Below are positions 25,335 to 33,625 of a stretch of 64,000 bases of DNA, piece after piece. The notes beneath the pieces were generated by a model. It saw nothing but the letters and a program-made list of their open reading frames with translations. It was not told the DNA's origin and searched no databases. The translations under genes were made by a program, and so were the position numbers. Source of the DNA: an uncultured Alistipes sp. (GTDB lineage: Bacteria; Bacteroidota; Bacteroidia; Bacteroidales; Rikenellaceae); assembly GCA_905213895.1 (NCBI GenBank), contig CAJMKE010000002.1, positions 62,001-126,000 of the forward strand, given 5' to 3'. The first letter of the stretch is position 1. Every line of letters begins with the position of its first letter.

Positions 25335-26579
25335 ATGTCAAGAAAACGTATTTATCTTTGCCTTGCCCATATGTCGGGCGAAGAGCAGAAATTTATTAAG
25401 GAGGCATTTGACACCAACTGGGTAGTGCCTCTCGGTCCTAACGTAAACGGCTTCGAGTCGGACCTCGAAGCGTTTGTCGGTGAGAATAAGAGGGTCGTGG
25501 CACTTTCTGCCGGTACGGCGGCGGTGCATCTCGCACTTATCGCTTGCGGTGTAGGACCCGGCGACGAGGTTTTGGTACAGAGTTTCACATTTTGTGCGTC
25601 CTCGCACCCGATTACATATCTCGGAGCGACACCGGTTTTCATCGATTCCGAACGCGACAGTTGGAACATGGACCCAAAACTTCTAGAACAGGCAATAGAA
25701 GACCGTATTGTCAAAACCGGAAAGAAGCCTAAGGCGATAGTTCCGGTATATCTCTACGGAATGCCGGCTAAAATCGACGAGATTATGGCGATTGCCGACA
25801 AATACGATATTCCTGTCGTCGAGGATGCCGCCGAGGGATTCGGCAGTAGGTTCGACGGTCGGGTTTGCGGAACATTCGGCAAATACGGAGTTTTGTCTTT
25901 CAACGGCAACAAAATGGTAACCACCTCAGGCGGCGGGGCATTGATTTGTCCGGATGCGGAGGCGAAGAACGAAATCATGTATTATGCCACCCAAGCCCGC
26001 GAGGCATATCCGTACTATCAGCACGAGCATATCGGCTATAATTATCGTATGTCGAACATTTGTGCCGGTATCGGTCGCGGACAGATGACCATTGCGGATG
26101 CACATATCGAACACCACAAGCATGTTTGCGCTCTGTATAAGGAGTTGCTGGCTGATGTGGACGGCATTACGCTGCACGAAAATCCATCGCCGCGTTTCGA
26201 TAGCAATTATTGGCTGTGTACCATAGTACTCGACCCATCGCTGCGAATTAAGGGTGATGAGCGTGCATATGCTGCCGCAATTCAAGATGCGGTAGGCGGT
26301 GCGGCAGGTGTCGTCCATTCGGGCGGTGAAATTCATACCGATTGCGAACCGAATCGCAACGTAGAGGCACTTCGTATCGCTTTGGATGCTGCCGGTATCG
26401 AATCGCGACCGCTTTGGAAGCCGATGCACAAACAGCCGGTCTATGCAAATGCTCCGGCATATGTAAACGGCGTAAGCGAGTCGTTGTTCAAAGTTGGCAT
26501 GTGTTTGCCGAGCGGACCTTATGTCTCGGATGACGATGTGAAATATATAGTAGACAATATTAAAAATGCAATGTTGTAA
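25335..26579 (+). CDS. PLP-dependent sugar aminotransferase (DegT/DnrJ/EryC1/StrS; PglE-like)
   Basis: Predicted to transfer an amino group to C4 of the UDP-4-keto sugar made by the dehydratase at 7.3 kb. The 414-residue product has the family features VALSAGTAAVHLAL, VEDAAEGFGS and the PLP lysine in FNGNKMVTTSGGG. The frame is open further upstream inside the KASIII gene; ATG 25335 (MSRKRIYLCLAHMSG) gives the typical N-terminus. Together with the dehydratase and PglD-like acyltransferase it completes a bacillosamine-type pathway. Confidence 0.92.
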   Translation: MSRKRIYLCLAHMSGEEQKFIKEAFDTNWVVPLGPNVNGFESDLEAFVGENKRVVALSAGTAAVHLALIACGVGPGDEVLVQSFTFCASSHPITYLGATPVFIDSERDSWNMDPKLLEQAIEDRIVKTGKKPKAIVPVYLYGMPAKIDEIMAIADKYDIPVVEDAAEGFGSRFDGRVCGTFGKYGVLSFNGNKMVTTSGGGALICPDAEAKNEIMYYATQAREAYPYYQHEHIGYNYRMSNICAGIGRGQMTIADAHIEHHKHVCALYKELLADVDGITLHENPSPRFDSNYWLCTIVLDPSLRIKGDERAYAAAIQDAVGGAAGVVHSGGEIHTDCEPNRNVEALRIALDAAGIESRPLWKPMHKQPVYANAPAYVNGVSESLFKVGMCLPSGPYVSDDDVKYIVDNIKNAML

Positions 26580-26591
26580 AATAGTATAAAT

Positions 26592-27665
26592 ATGAGCATT
26601 TTCAAGGATAAAGTCCTCTTGATAACGGGAGGCACAGGTTCGTTCGGCAATGCGGTGCTGCGTCGTTTTTTGGACAGCGATATCAAGGAAATTCGTATTT
26701 TCAGCCGAGACGAGAAGAAGCAGGACGACATGCGACACATGCTTCAAAATCCGAAGGTAAAGTTCTATATCGGCAATGTTCGCGACAAATCATCGGTCGA
26801 TATTGCGATGCGTGGTGTGGATTACGTGTTCTCGGCTGCGGCTCTGAAACAGGTTCCTTCGTGCGAGTTTTTCCCTATGGAGGCTACGAGAACGAATGTA
26901 ATAGGTACCGGAAATGTGCTTGAATCGGCAATCGAACACGGCGTGAAAAACGTCGTCGTTCTTTCGACGGACAAGGCCGCTTATCCGATTAACGCAATGG
27001 GAATATCGAAAGCCCTTATGGAGAAGGTCGCCATCGCCAAGGGTCGCGAATTGGGCGAGAACGCTGCGACGACAATTTGCTGCACCCGTTACGGCAATGT
27101 TATGGCAAGCCGCGGCAGCGTTATTCCGTTGTGGGTGGAACAGATGATGGAGGGCAAGCCGATTACCATTACCGATCCTAACATGACACGTTTTATGATG
27201 ACATTGGACGATGCGGTGGATTTGGTAATATATGCGTTCCAGCACGGGCATAACGGCGACTTGTTTGTCCAAAAGGCACCAGCAGCAACTCTCGACACGT
27301 TGGCGGAGGCATTGAAGCAGGTTTATTCCAAAATAGACCCGAAATACGGCACAACGGAAGTCAAGGTTATAGGTACGCGGCACGGCGAGAAACTTTACGA
27401 GACGCTCGTTACCCGAGAAGAGATGGCAAAAGCAATCGATATGGGCAATTACTATCGTATCCCGTGCGATACGCGCGACCTTAACTACGACAAGTTTTTC
27501 ACCGAAGGTAGCGAAGATGTGTCGAAGATAGAGGATTACCATTCGCACAATACACGCCGTCTTGATGTCGAAGGCATGAAAGAGCAACTGCTCCGTTTGC
27601 GATTCATTCGCGAAGACCTCGGCATCGAAAAACGAGCCAAACCCCGCGATATCCGTTCGGAGTAA
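26592..27665 (+). CDS. capE: UDP-GlcNAc 4,6-dehydratase/5-epimerase CapE (FnlA/WbjB)
   Basis: The first enzyme of UDP-L-FucNAc synthesis. The 357-residue SDR has TGGTGSFGNAV, the family-specific SRDEKKQDDMR, and STDKAAYPINAMGISKALMEK in which Met takes the place of Tyr (MxxxK). It is soluble, unlike the membrane dehydratase at 7.3 kb, so the locus has two distinct UDP-GlcNAc dehydratases. It is followed by the reductase and 2-epimerase in the order known for Staphylococcus aureus capE-capF-capG and E. coli fnlABC. Confidence 0.93.
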   Translation: MSIFKDKVLLITGGTGSFGNAVLRRFLDSDIKEIRIFSRDEKKQDDMRHMLQNPKVKFYIGNVRDKSSVDIAMRGVDYVFSAAALKQVPSCEFFPMEATRTNVIGTGNVLESAIEHGVKNVVVLSTDKAAYPINAMGISKALMEKVAIAKGRELGENAATTICCTRYGNVMASRGSVIPLWVEQMMEGKPITITDPNMTRFMMTLDDAVDLVIYAFQHGHNGDLFVQKAPAATLDTLAEALKQVYSKIDPKYGTTEVKVIGTRHGEKLYETLVTREEMAKAIDMGNYYRIPCDTRDLNYDKFFTEGSEDVSKIEDYHSHNTRRLDVEGMKEQLLRLRFIREDLGIEKRAKPRDIRSE

Positions 27666-27724
27666 ATAAAATCTCATTATAACCAATTCGTACGAATTGC
27701 CGAGAGTAAACCAATGACCATTTT

Positions 27725-28927
27725 ATGAAAATACTTGTAACAGGGGCGAAAGGCTTCGTAGGCAGAAATCTTTGCGCTCAGTTGAACAATATCAAAGAGG
27801 GTAAGGCGAAATGCTACGGAAATCTTGTAGTAGATGAGGTTTTCGAATACGATATCGATTCGACGCCCGAGGAACTCGAATCCTATTGTCGTGAGTCGGA
27901 TTTCGTATTCAATCTTGCCGGCGTGAACCGTCCGCAGAATACGGAAGAGTTCATGCAGGGCAATTTCGGGTTCGCATCGACATTGCTCGATACGTTGAAA
28001 AAGTTCGGCAATCGATGTCCGGTCATGCTATCGAGTTCGATTCAGGCGACGCTTATCGGACGGTATGCCGAAGGCGACTACGGCAAAAGCAAGAAAGCCG
28101 GTGAGGAGTTGTTCTTCGATTACGGCAAGGAGACCGGAGCGAAAGTATTGGTATACCGCTTCCCGAATCTTTTCGGCAAATGGTGCCGCCCGAACTACAA
28201 TAGTGCCGTCGCAACGTTTTGCAACAACATAGCCAATGATTTGCCGATTCAGGTGAATAATCCTGCGACCGAACTCGAACTGCTCTATATCGACGATCTC
28301 GTGGACGAGATGATTGCTGCATTGAAAGGCGAAGAGCATCATTGCGAGTTCGATGGGGTAGATACAGTATTGAAGGCGGATGGTCGTTATTGTGCCGTAC
28401 CTGTTTCGCATAAGGCGACGCTCGGCGAGATAGTCGGTTTGTTGCATAGATTTCATGAGCAGCCCCAAACTCTCGTCGTTCCGGAGATACCCGAAAACAG
28501 TTTTGCCAAGAAACTATATTCGACCTATTTGAGTTATCTGCCGAAAGATAAGGTGAAATTCCCGCTGAAAATGAATGTCGATGCACGCGGCAGTTTCACA
28601 GAACTGCTCAAAACCTGCAATTGCGGTCAGGTTTCAATCAATATATCCAAACCGGGAATTACGAAGGGACAGCATTGGCACAACAGCAAGTGGGAGTTTT
28701 TTATCGTGGTGTCCGGACACGGATTGATTCAGGAACGCAAGATAGGCACCGACAAGGTTTTGAATTTCGAAGTTTCGGGAGACAATATCGAAGCGATACA
28801 CATGCTCCCGGGATATACTCACAATATAATCAACCTGTCGGAGACAGAAAATCTCGTAACGGTTATGTGGGCGAACGAAGCGTTCGACCCGAACCGTCCG
28901 GATACATATTTCGAACCAGTGGAATAA
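27725..28927 (+). CDS. capF: UDP-L-FucNAc pathway reductase CapF (FnlB/WbjC), SDR-cupin fusion
   Basis: A 400-residue bifunctional enzyme. The N-terminal SDR domain starts MKILVTGAKGFVGRNL; the C-terminal part is a cupin with GQHWHNSKWEFFIVVSGHG, where the histidines bind metal. In the family the cupin performs C3 epimerisation and the SDR reduces C4, giving UDP-TalNAc-type intermediates. Length and domain order agree with CapF. It lies 59 nt after capE and 8 nt before capG. Confidence 0.93.
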   Translation: MKILVTGAKGFVGRNLCAQLNNIKEGKAKCYGNLVVDEVFEYDIDSTPEELESYCRESDFVFNLAGVNRPQNTEEFMQGNFGFASTLLDTLKKFGNRCPVMLSSSIQATLIGRYAEGDYGKSKKAGEELFFDYGKETGAKVLVYRFPNLFGKWCRPNYNSAVATFCNNIANDLPIQVNNPATELELLYIDDLVDEMIAALKGEEHHCEFDGVDTVLKADGRYCAVPVSHKATLGEIVGLLHRFHEQPQTLVVPEIPENSFAKKLYSTYLSYLPKDKVKFPLKMNVDARGSFTELLKTCNCGQVSINISKPGITKGQHWHNSKWEFFIVVSGHGLIQERKIGTDKVLNFEVSGDNIEAIHMLPGYTHNIINLSETENLVTVMWANEAFDPNRPDTYFEPVE

Positions 28928-28935
28928 AATAAATT

Positions 28936-30123
28936 ATGGAGACCAAACTCAACTATTCGAACATAAAATTTGCCGACAACGGCAAACTGAAACTGTTGAT
29001 AATCGTCGGTACACGACCGGAAATCATACGTCTTGCCGCCGTAATCAACAAATGCCGGAAATATTTCGACTGCATTTTGGCGCACACTGGACAGAATTAC
29101 GATTACAATCTGAACGGAATATTTTTTCGGGATTTGAAACTCAAAGACCCGGATGTGTACATGGATGCCGTCGGCGACGATTTGGGCGCGACGATGGGGA
29201 ACATCATAAATGCTTCGTACAAACTGATGGCGCAAATCCGACCGGATGCCGTACTCGTGCTTGGCGACACCAACAGTTGTCTGTCGGTAATAGGCGCAAA
29301 ACGTCTTCACATTCCGATATTTCATATGGAGGCAGGTAATCGTTGTAAGGACGAATGTTTGCCGGAGGAGACGAACCGCCGTATTGTGGATATAATTTCC
29401 GATGTCAATATGGCATATTCCGAACATGCGCGTCGTTATCTTGCAGATTGCGGTCTGCCCAAAGAACGTACTTATGTAACCGGTTCCCCGATGGCTGAGG
29501 TTCTTCATGAAAATCTTGCGGAAATCGAATCTTCGAATATTCATGAGCGTTTGGGCTTGGTAAAGGGCAAATATATTCTTTTGAGTGCTCATCGTGAAGA
29601 GAATATCGATACGGAAAAGAACTTCGTTTCTCTTTTTACCGCCATTAATAAGATGGCGGAAAAATATGACATGCCGATTCTTTATAGTTGCCACCCGAGA
29701 AGCAGAAATCGCCTCGCCGCATCGGGATTCCAACTCGATAAACGTGTGATACAGCATGAGCCGCTGGGCTTCCATGATTATAATTGCCTGCAAATGAACG
29801 CTTATGCTGTGGTTTCGGACAGCGGAACGTTACCTGAGGAATCGAGTTTCTTCACGTCGGTAGGACATCCGTTCCCTGCGGTCTGCATCCGTACGTCGAC
29901 AGAACGTCCGGAGGCATTGGACAAGGGTTGTTTCGTCTTGGCTGGTATTGACGAAAAATCGTTGTTGCAGGCGGTCGATACGGCAGTCGAAATGAACAAT
30001 GCCCATGACGACGGCATCCCTGTTCCGAACTATACCGACGAGAATGTCTCCACGAAAGTCGTGAAACTGATTCAAAGTTACACCGGAGTAGTCAATAAAA
30101 TGGTGTGGAGAAAAGAAGAATAA
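28936..30123 (+). CDS. capG: UDP-N-acetyl-L-fucosamine synthase, 2-epimerase CapG (FnlC/WbjD)
   Basis: A 395-residue non-hydrolysing UDP-GlcNAc 2-epimerase relative with VGTRPEIIRLAAV, HTGQNYDYN, HREENID and a DSGTLPEES block. It catalyses the final C2 epimerisation to UDP-L-FucNAc. Position as third gene after capE and capF separates it from the generic WecB. The product is the likely donor for the WbuB-like transferase at 19.8 kb. Confidence 0.93.
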   Translation: METKLNYSNIKFADNGKLKLLIIVGTRPEIIRLAAVINKCRKYFDCILAHTGQNYDYNLNGIFFRDLKLKDPDVYMDAVGDDLGATMGNIINASYKLMAQIRPDAVLVLGDTNSCLSVIGAKRLHIPIFHMEAGNRCKDECLPEETNRRIVDIISDVNMAYSEHARRYLADCGLPKERTYVTGSPMAEVLHENLAEIESSNIHERLGLVKGKYILLSAHREENIDTEKNFVSLFTAINKMAEKYDMPILYSCHPRSRNRLAASGFQLDKRVIQHEPLGFHDYNCLQMNAYAVVSDSGTLPEESSFFTSVGHPFPAVCIRTSTERPEALDKGCFVLAGIDEKSLLQAVDTAVEMNNAHDDGIPVPNYTDENVSTKVVKLIQSYTGVVNKMVWRKEE

Positions 30124-30178
30124 AATGGAAATTTAAGTGATATAACTTTATGTAAAACACATCAATTTATTATAAAAA

Positions 30179-31480
30179 ATGAAAGTATCAGTAGCAGGTA
30201 CGGGCTATGTCGGGTTGAGCATCGCGACATTGCTTTCGCAGCACAATAAGGTAACGGCGGTGGACATCGTGCCGGAGAAGGTCGCGATGATTAACCGTCG
30301 CAAGTCGCCGATTCAGGACGAATACATAGAAAAATATCTCGCCGAGAAGAATCTCGACCTTACGGCGACCCTCGATGCCGAGGCGGCATACCGCGACGCC
30401 GATTTCGTCGTCATCGCCGCTCCGACCAACTACGACAGTCAGAAAAACTTCTTCGACACCTCCGCCGTCGAGTCGGTCATCGACCTCGTATTGAGCGTCA
30501 ATCCCGATGCCGTCATGGTCATCAAATCGACCATTCCGGTCGGATATTGCCGCAGCCTGTACGTCAAATATGCGCGGAAAGGTGTCGGGAAACTCAATCT
30601 CCTCTTCTCGCCCGAGTTCCTGCGCGAAAGCAAGGCTCTGTACGACAACCTCTATCCGAGCCGCATCATAGTCGGCATTCCGAAGATTGTCGATAACGAG
30701 ATGTTCGCCGAGGAGAACGAAGCGATTCGCAAGATAGCCGACATCCCTGCGTTGGAAAAGGCTGCGCATACGTTCGCCGGACTGTTGCAGCAGGGCGCAA
30801 TCAAGGAGAATGTCGATACGCTGTTCATGGGTCTGAAAGAGGCAGAAGCGGTGAAGTTGTTCGCCAATACCTATCTCGCCCTCCGCGTAAGTTATTTCAA
30901 CGAACTCGACACCTATGCCGAGATGAAGAGTCTGGATACGCAGTCGATTATCGACGGTGTCTGCCTCGACCCGCGTATCGGCACGCACTACAACAACCCG
31001 TCGTTCGGCTACGGCGGTTACTGCCTGCCGAAGGACACGAAACAGTTGCTGGCGAACTATGCCGACGTGCCGCAGAACATGATGTCGGCAATCGTCGAGT
31101 CGAACCGCACGCGCAAGGACTTCATCGCCGACCGCGTACTGGCGCAGGCGGGCTACTATACCGCCAACAGTGCGTGGAACAGTGCGGAGGAGCATCCGGT
31201 AACCATCGGCGTCTACCGGCTGACTATGAAGTCGAATTCGGACAACTTCCGCCAGTCGTCGATTCAGGGCGTCATGAAGCGTGTGAAGGCGAAGGGTGCA
31301 CAGGTAATCATCTACGAACCGACATTGGAGGACGGGACGACGTTCTTCGGCAGCAGGGTCGTGAACGACCTCGCGGCATTCAAGTCGCAGAGCGACGCCG
31401 TCATCGCCAACCGCTACGATGCGTGTCTGGACGACATAAGGGAAAAGGTCTACACCCGAGATATTTTCAAACGAGACTAA
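30179..31480 (+). CDS. ugd: UDP-glucose 6-dehydrogenase
   Basis: Oxidises UDP-glucose to UDP-glucuronic acid with two NAD+. The 433-residue protein closely follows the enterobacterial Ugd pattern: VAGTGYVGLS, PTNYD, IKSTIPVGY, FSPEFLRESKALYDNLYPSRI and the catalytic Cys in FGYGGYCLPKDTKQLL. It is somewhat longer than the 388-residue E. coli form, with an extra segment at about residues 165-195. It is the last gene of the polysaccharide locus, before a strong terminator. Confidence 0.94.
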   Translation: MKVSVAGTGYVGLSIATLLSQHNKVTAVDIVPEKVAMINRRKSPIQDEYIEKYLAEKNLDLTATLDAEAAYRDADFVVIAAPTNYDSQKNFFDTSAVESVIDLVLSVNPDAVMVIKSTIPVGYCRSLYVKYARKGVGKLNLLFSPEFLRESKALYDNLYPSRIIVGIPKIVDNEMFAEENEAIRKIADIPALEKAAHTFAGLLQQGAIKENVDTLFMGLKEAEAVKLFANTYLALRVSYFNELDTYAEMKSLDTQSIIDGVCLDPRIGTHYNNPSFGYGGYCLPKDTKQLLANYADVPQNMMSAIVESNRTRKDFIADRVLAQAGYYTANSAWNSAEEHPVTIGVYRLTMKSNSDNFRQSSIQGVMKRVKAKGAQVIIYEPTLEDGTTFFGSRVVNDLAAFKSQSDAVIANRYDACLDDIREKVYTRDIFKRD

Positions 31481-31534
31481 TCCGTAAATAGTTTTGCATC
31501 GTCATATCCACTCCTCACAAATAACCTTTCCCGA

Positions 31535-31566
31535 ATCCTGCGACGCACCCGTCGCAGGATTTTTTT
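31535..31566 (+). terminator. Terminator at the end of the polysaccharide operon
   Basis: A perfect 10-bp stem ATCCTGCGAC / GTCGCAGGAT with a 6-nt loop is followed by six T residues, 55 nt after the ugd stop. Confidence 0.93.
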
Positions 31567-31618
31567 GTTCCGACAGTCGGCGCGGATGCAAAAAAGTGGG
31601 GTAATGATGCAAAAAACA

Positions 31619-31646
31619 GTCCGGCACGACGTATATCGTGCCGGAC
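31619..31646 (-). terminator. Terminator of the lipoprotein/barrel operon (minus strand)
   Basis: An 11-bp stem (GTCCGGCACGA with its complement, 6-nt loop) read on the minus strand is followed by a T-rich stretch (TGTTTTTTGC). It lies 100 nt past the stop of the minus-strand gene ending at 31746. Confidence 0.82.
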
Positions 31647-31745
31647 CTCCACAAAAATTCAAAGCATACGCCGCCCGGAATATTGGCGTTTCTCCCGATG
31701 CCGCGTATTCCGGTACGGTCGGTCTGGCGGAAACCGACCGTAGAA

Positions 31746-32756
31746 TCAGAATGTTACACCGACTTTGATTTTGAAACCGTCGGTGTCCGCATATTGGGCG
31801 TAAACGCCCGAAACGTTGAACCGTCCGACGCTCAAACCGATGCCGGCATCCCAGTACAGCCCGATTTCCGAATTGCCGTCGCGGCTTTGGGTTGAGTAAT
31901 TGAAACCCACTCTTGCATCCAGAAACGGTGAAACGCGCCGTTTGAGAACATACGCGCGGAAATTGAAAAATCCGTTCAGCATGTGGGCGGTGTCGCCTTC
32001 AAGTGTGGTGTAGTAATATCCGTAGCGACCTCCCGAGTAGTAGTTCGACTGTTCTACCTGCAAATCGGGAATCACCTGATAAGCCAGTCCCAGACCGAGG
32101 AAAAAACGGTGTGCAATCAACGCACCGTGCGTGGTGGAGATGTGCAGACCGTCCTCCGCACCGTACTTGCAGCCGAGAATAAATCCCGCATCGACCATTC
32201 CCATGTATCCGCTCTTACGTTCCCAGCGCGGCTTCCTGGTTACCGCGTCGGCTATCGCGACGGTGTTGCGGGTCTGCCGCGACAGATGCGCCGTCTGCGG
32301 ACGCATGTAGTCGGCAATCCTTATCGTGCGGTGTTCGGCGGGCTTGCGCAGCGCATTGACGGTTTCGATGTCTTCGACAGTCGCCGTGCGGAACGCCTTG
32401 TATTTCGCGGGATAACCGCTCACCGACAGGGTATAGTCCGTGGCGAACGGCTTGATTTTGCGGTCTACCGACACTTTCGGTTCTATCAGAACGTCGGCGT
32501 CCGTGCGTTCGAGAATCTGTGCGACAGCCTCCTGCGTCTTCTCCTTGATGCCGATGCGACGCTTGAACGAGAACATGCGGTTCGCCCACTCGAACACGTC
32601 GGACTTTTCGCGCTTGTCGGCGACGTCGAGTTCCACGACGGTCGGCATCTGCGTAATCTCGCTCGAAATGTCGGCTGTACGTGCCGTCCGCGTTTTGGTA
32701 ACGGCGCACGACGCCATGACCGACGCGACGGCGGCGATGATTATTAGTCGTTTCAT
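31746..32756 (-). CDS. Lipoprotein with C-terminal outer-membrane beta-barrel-like domain
   Basis: A 336-residue exported protein. The first 20 residues end in a lipobox-like ASC (Cys17). Residues about 25-135 form a domain shared with the neighbouring lipoprotein (common pattern: ADVLIEPKVS..., SGYPAKYKAFRTATVEDIETVNALRKPA). The rest (about 180-336) has alternating amphipathic strands, many Tyr/Gly, and ends with an aromatic residue (KIKVGVTF), typical of a small outer-membrane barrel. A lipid-anchored N-terminus joined to a barrel is unusual. Function is not recognised. Confidence 0.72.
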   Translation of the reverse strand: MKRLIIIAAVASVMASCAVTKTRTARTADISSEITQMPTVVELDVADKREKSDVFEWANRMFSFKRRIGIKEKTQEAVAQILERTDADVLIEPKVSVDRKIKPFATDYTLSVSGYPAKYKAFRTATVEDIETVNALRKPAEHRTIRIADYMRPQTAHLSRQTRNTVAIADAVTRKPRWERKSGYMGMVDAGFILGCKYGAEDGLHISTTHGALIAHRFFLGLGLAYQVIPDLQVEQSNYYSGGRYGYYYTTLEGDTAHMLNGFFNFRAYVLKRRVSPFLDARVGFNYSTQSRDGNSEIGLYWDAGIGLSVGRFNVSGVYAQYADTDGFKIKVGVTF

Positions 32757-32764
32757 CGCTTCCG

Positions 32765-33229
32765 CTATTTTTCGTTGGCAGGTTCGACTGTCTTGATTAT
32801 CACGGCTGCCGGCTCACGGAGTTTGGAGATTACCGCCGCATCTTCGAGCGTCGTCGAGCGGAATCCGCCGTATGTGGCGGCGTAACCCGTAACCTCGACC
32901 TTGATAAGTTTCGACATCACAGGATTCTTGCCCTTGTATGTGTAGGTGTACGACGGATTGATAAGCACGTCCGCACCGCTTTTCGCCAGAGCATCCGCAC
33001 AAGCCTCGCGCTGTCCCGCTCCTTTGGCGATGAATTTCGGTTTCCCGTTCTTGCGGAGTGCCTCGTATAAACCGTAGGATTTGGTTTCGGCGACTTTCAG
33101 GTCGGTCGTACTCGGCGAGAGCGAGATGTTCGCCGGCAGTTTGGCGGTTCTCGACGAACGGGTCTTTACGGTCGATGCGCACGAACACATCATGCCGGCA
33201 ACGGCAAGCATCAAACAAAGTTTTTTCAT
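32765..33229 (-). CDS. Small lipoprotein, paralogue of the N-terminal domain of its neighbour
   Basis: A 154-residue protein with a signal peptide and lipobox (MMCSC, Cys17). The body resembles residues 20-135 of the gene immediately downstream (TRSSRTAKL, ADVLINPSYTY, VTGYAATYGGFRSTTLEDAAVISKLREPA). The frame is open upstream to 33289; I chose the ATG at 33229 (MKKLCLML) because it begins the signal peptide. The two genes are 8 nt apart and probably arose by duplication. A consensus minus-strand promoter lies at 33534-33564, giving a leader of about 300 nt. Function unknown. Confidence 0.75.
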   Translation of the reverse strand: MKKLCLMLAVAGMMCSCASTVKTRSSRTAKLPANISLSPSTTDLKVAETKSYGLYEALRKNGKPKFIAKGAGQREACADALAKSGADVLINPSYTYTYKGKNPVMSKLIKVEVTGYAATYGGFRSTTLEDAAVISKLREPAAVIIKTVEPANEK

Positions 33230-33573
33230 GATAAGATAATTTTTAGTTCCGGATGCCGACCCCGAATATCCGTCAAGCCATAAAAACAAGAAAGTGTGAG
33301 GTCGATTAGTTTATCTGTACGGAGGCTCTGGAATGCCTTATCACGAATAAACAATACCCCACACCCGTATCGGGTATGGGGCAATAATGCCGCCAAAACA
33401 GATGCCGTGATACCGCAATACAAGGTGACGAGTGTGATTGCCGTCCTCGTGATAATGAAATTTTCCAGATTTCCGTACAAGGATAAAATGCTAATACACT
33501 TTCATCAAAATATGTCTGTCCCGCAGGACAATGCAAAATTATCTATTTTTGCACAATCTGCAAAACATTCACG
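33230..33573 (-). other. Long leader region upstream of the lipoprotein pair
   Basis: No gene is seen. If the promoter at 33534-33564 is used, about 300 nt are transcribed before the first ATG. The stretch contains an imperfect hairpin at 33357-33381 (CCCCA-C-ACCCG / CGGGT-A-TGGGG, 3-nt loop). It could be an attenuator or simply spacer. Confidence 0.5.
33534..33564 (-). promoter_or_regulatory. Promoter of the lipoprotein/barrel operon
   Basis: On the minus strand, TTTG (33564-33561), 19 nt, then TAATTTTG (33541-33534) match the Bacteroidetes consensus fully. The nearest downstream gene starts at 33229. Confidence 0.7.
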
Positions 33574-33605
33574 AAAAATCCCGCACTTCGAGGTGCGGGA
33601 TTTTT
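33574..33605. terminator. Terminator downstream of the second sulfatase
   Basis: A 13-bp stem AAAAATCCCGCAC / GTGCGGGATTTTT with a 6-nt loop, T-rich in both directions, 20 nt past the sulfatase stop on the minus strand. Confidence 0.9.
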
Positions 33606-33625
33606 ATAATATCATCAGCATTCCG

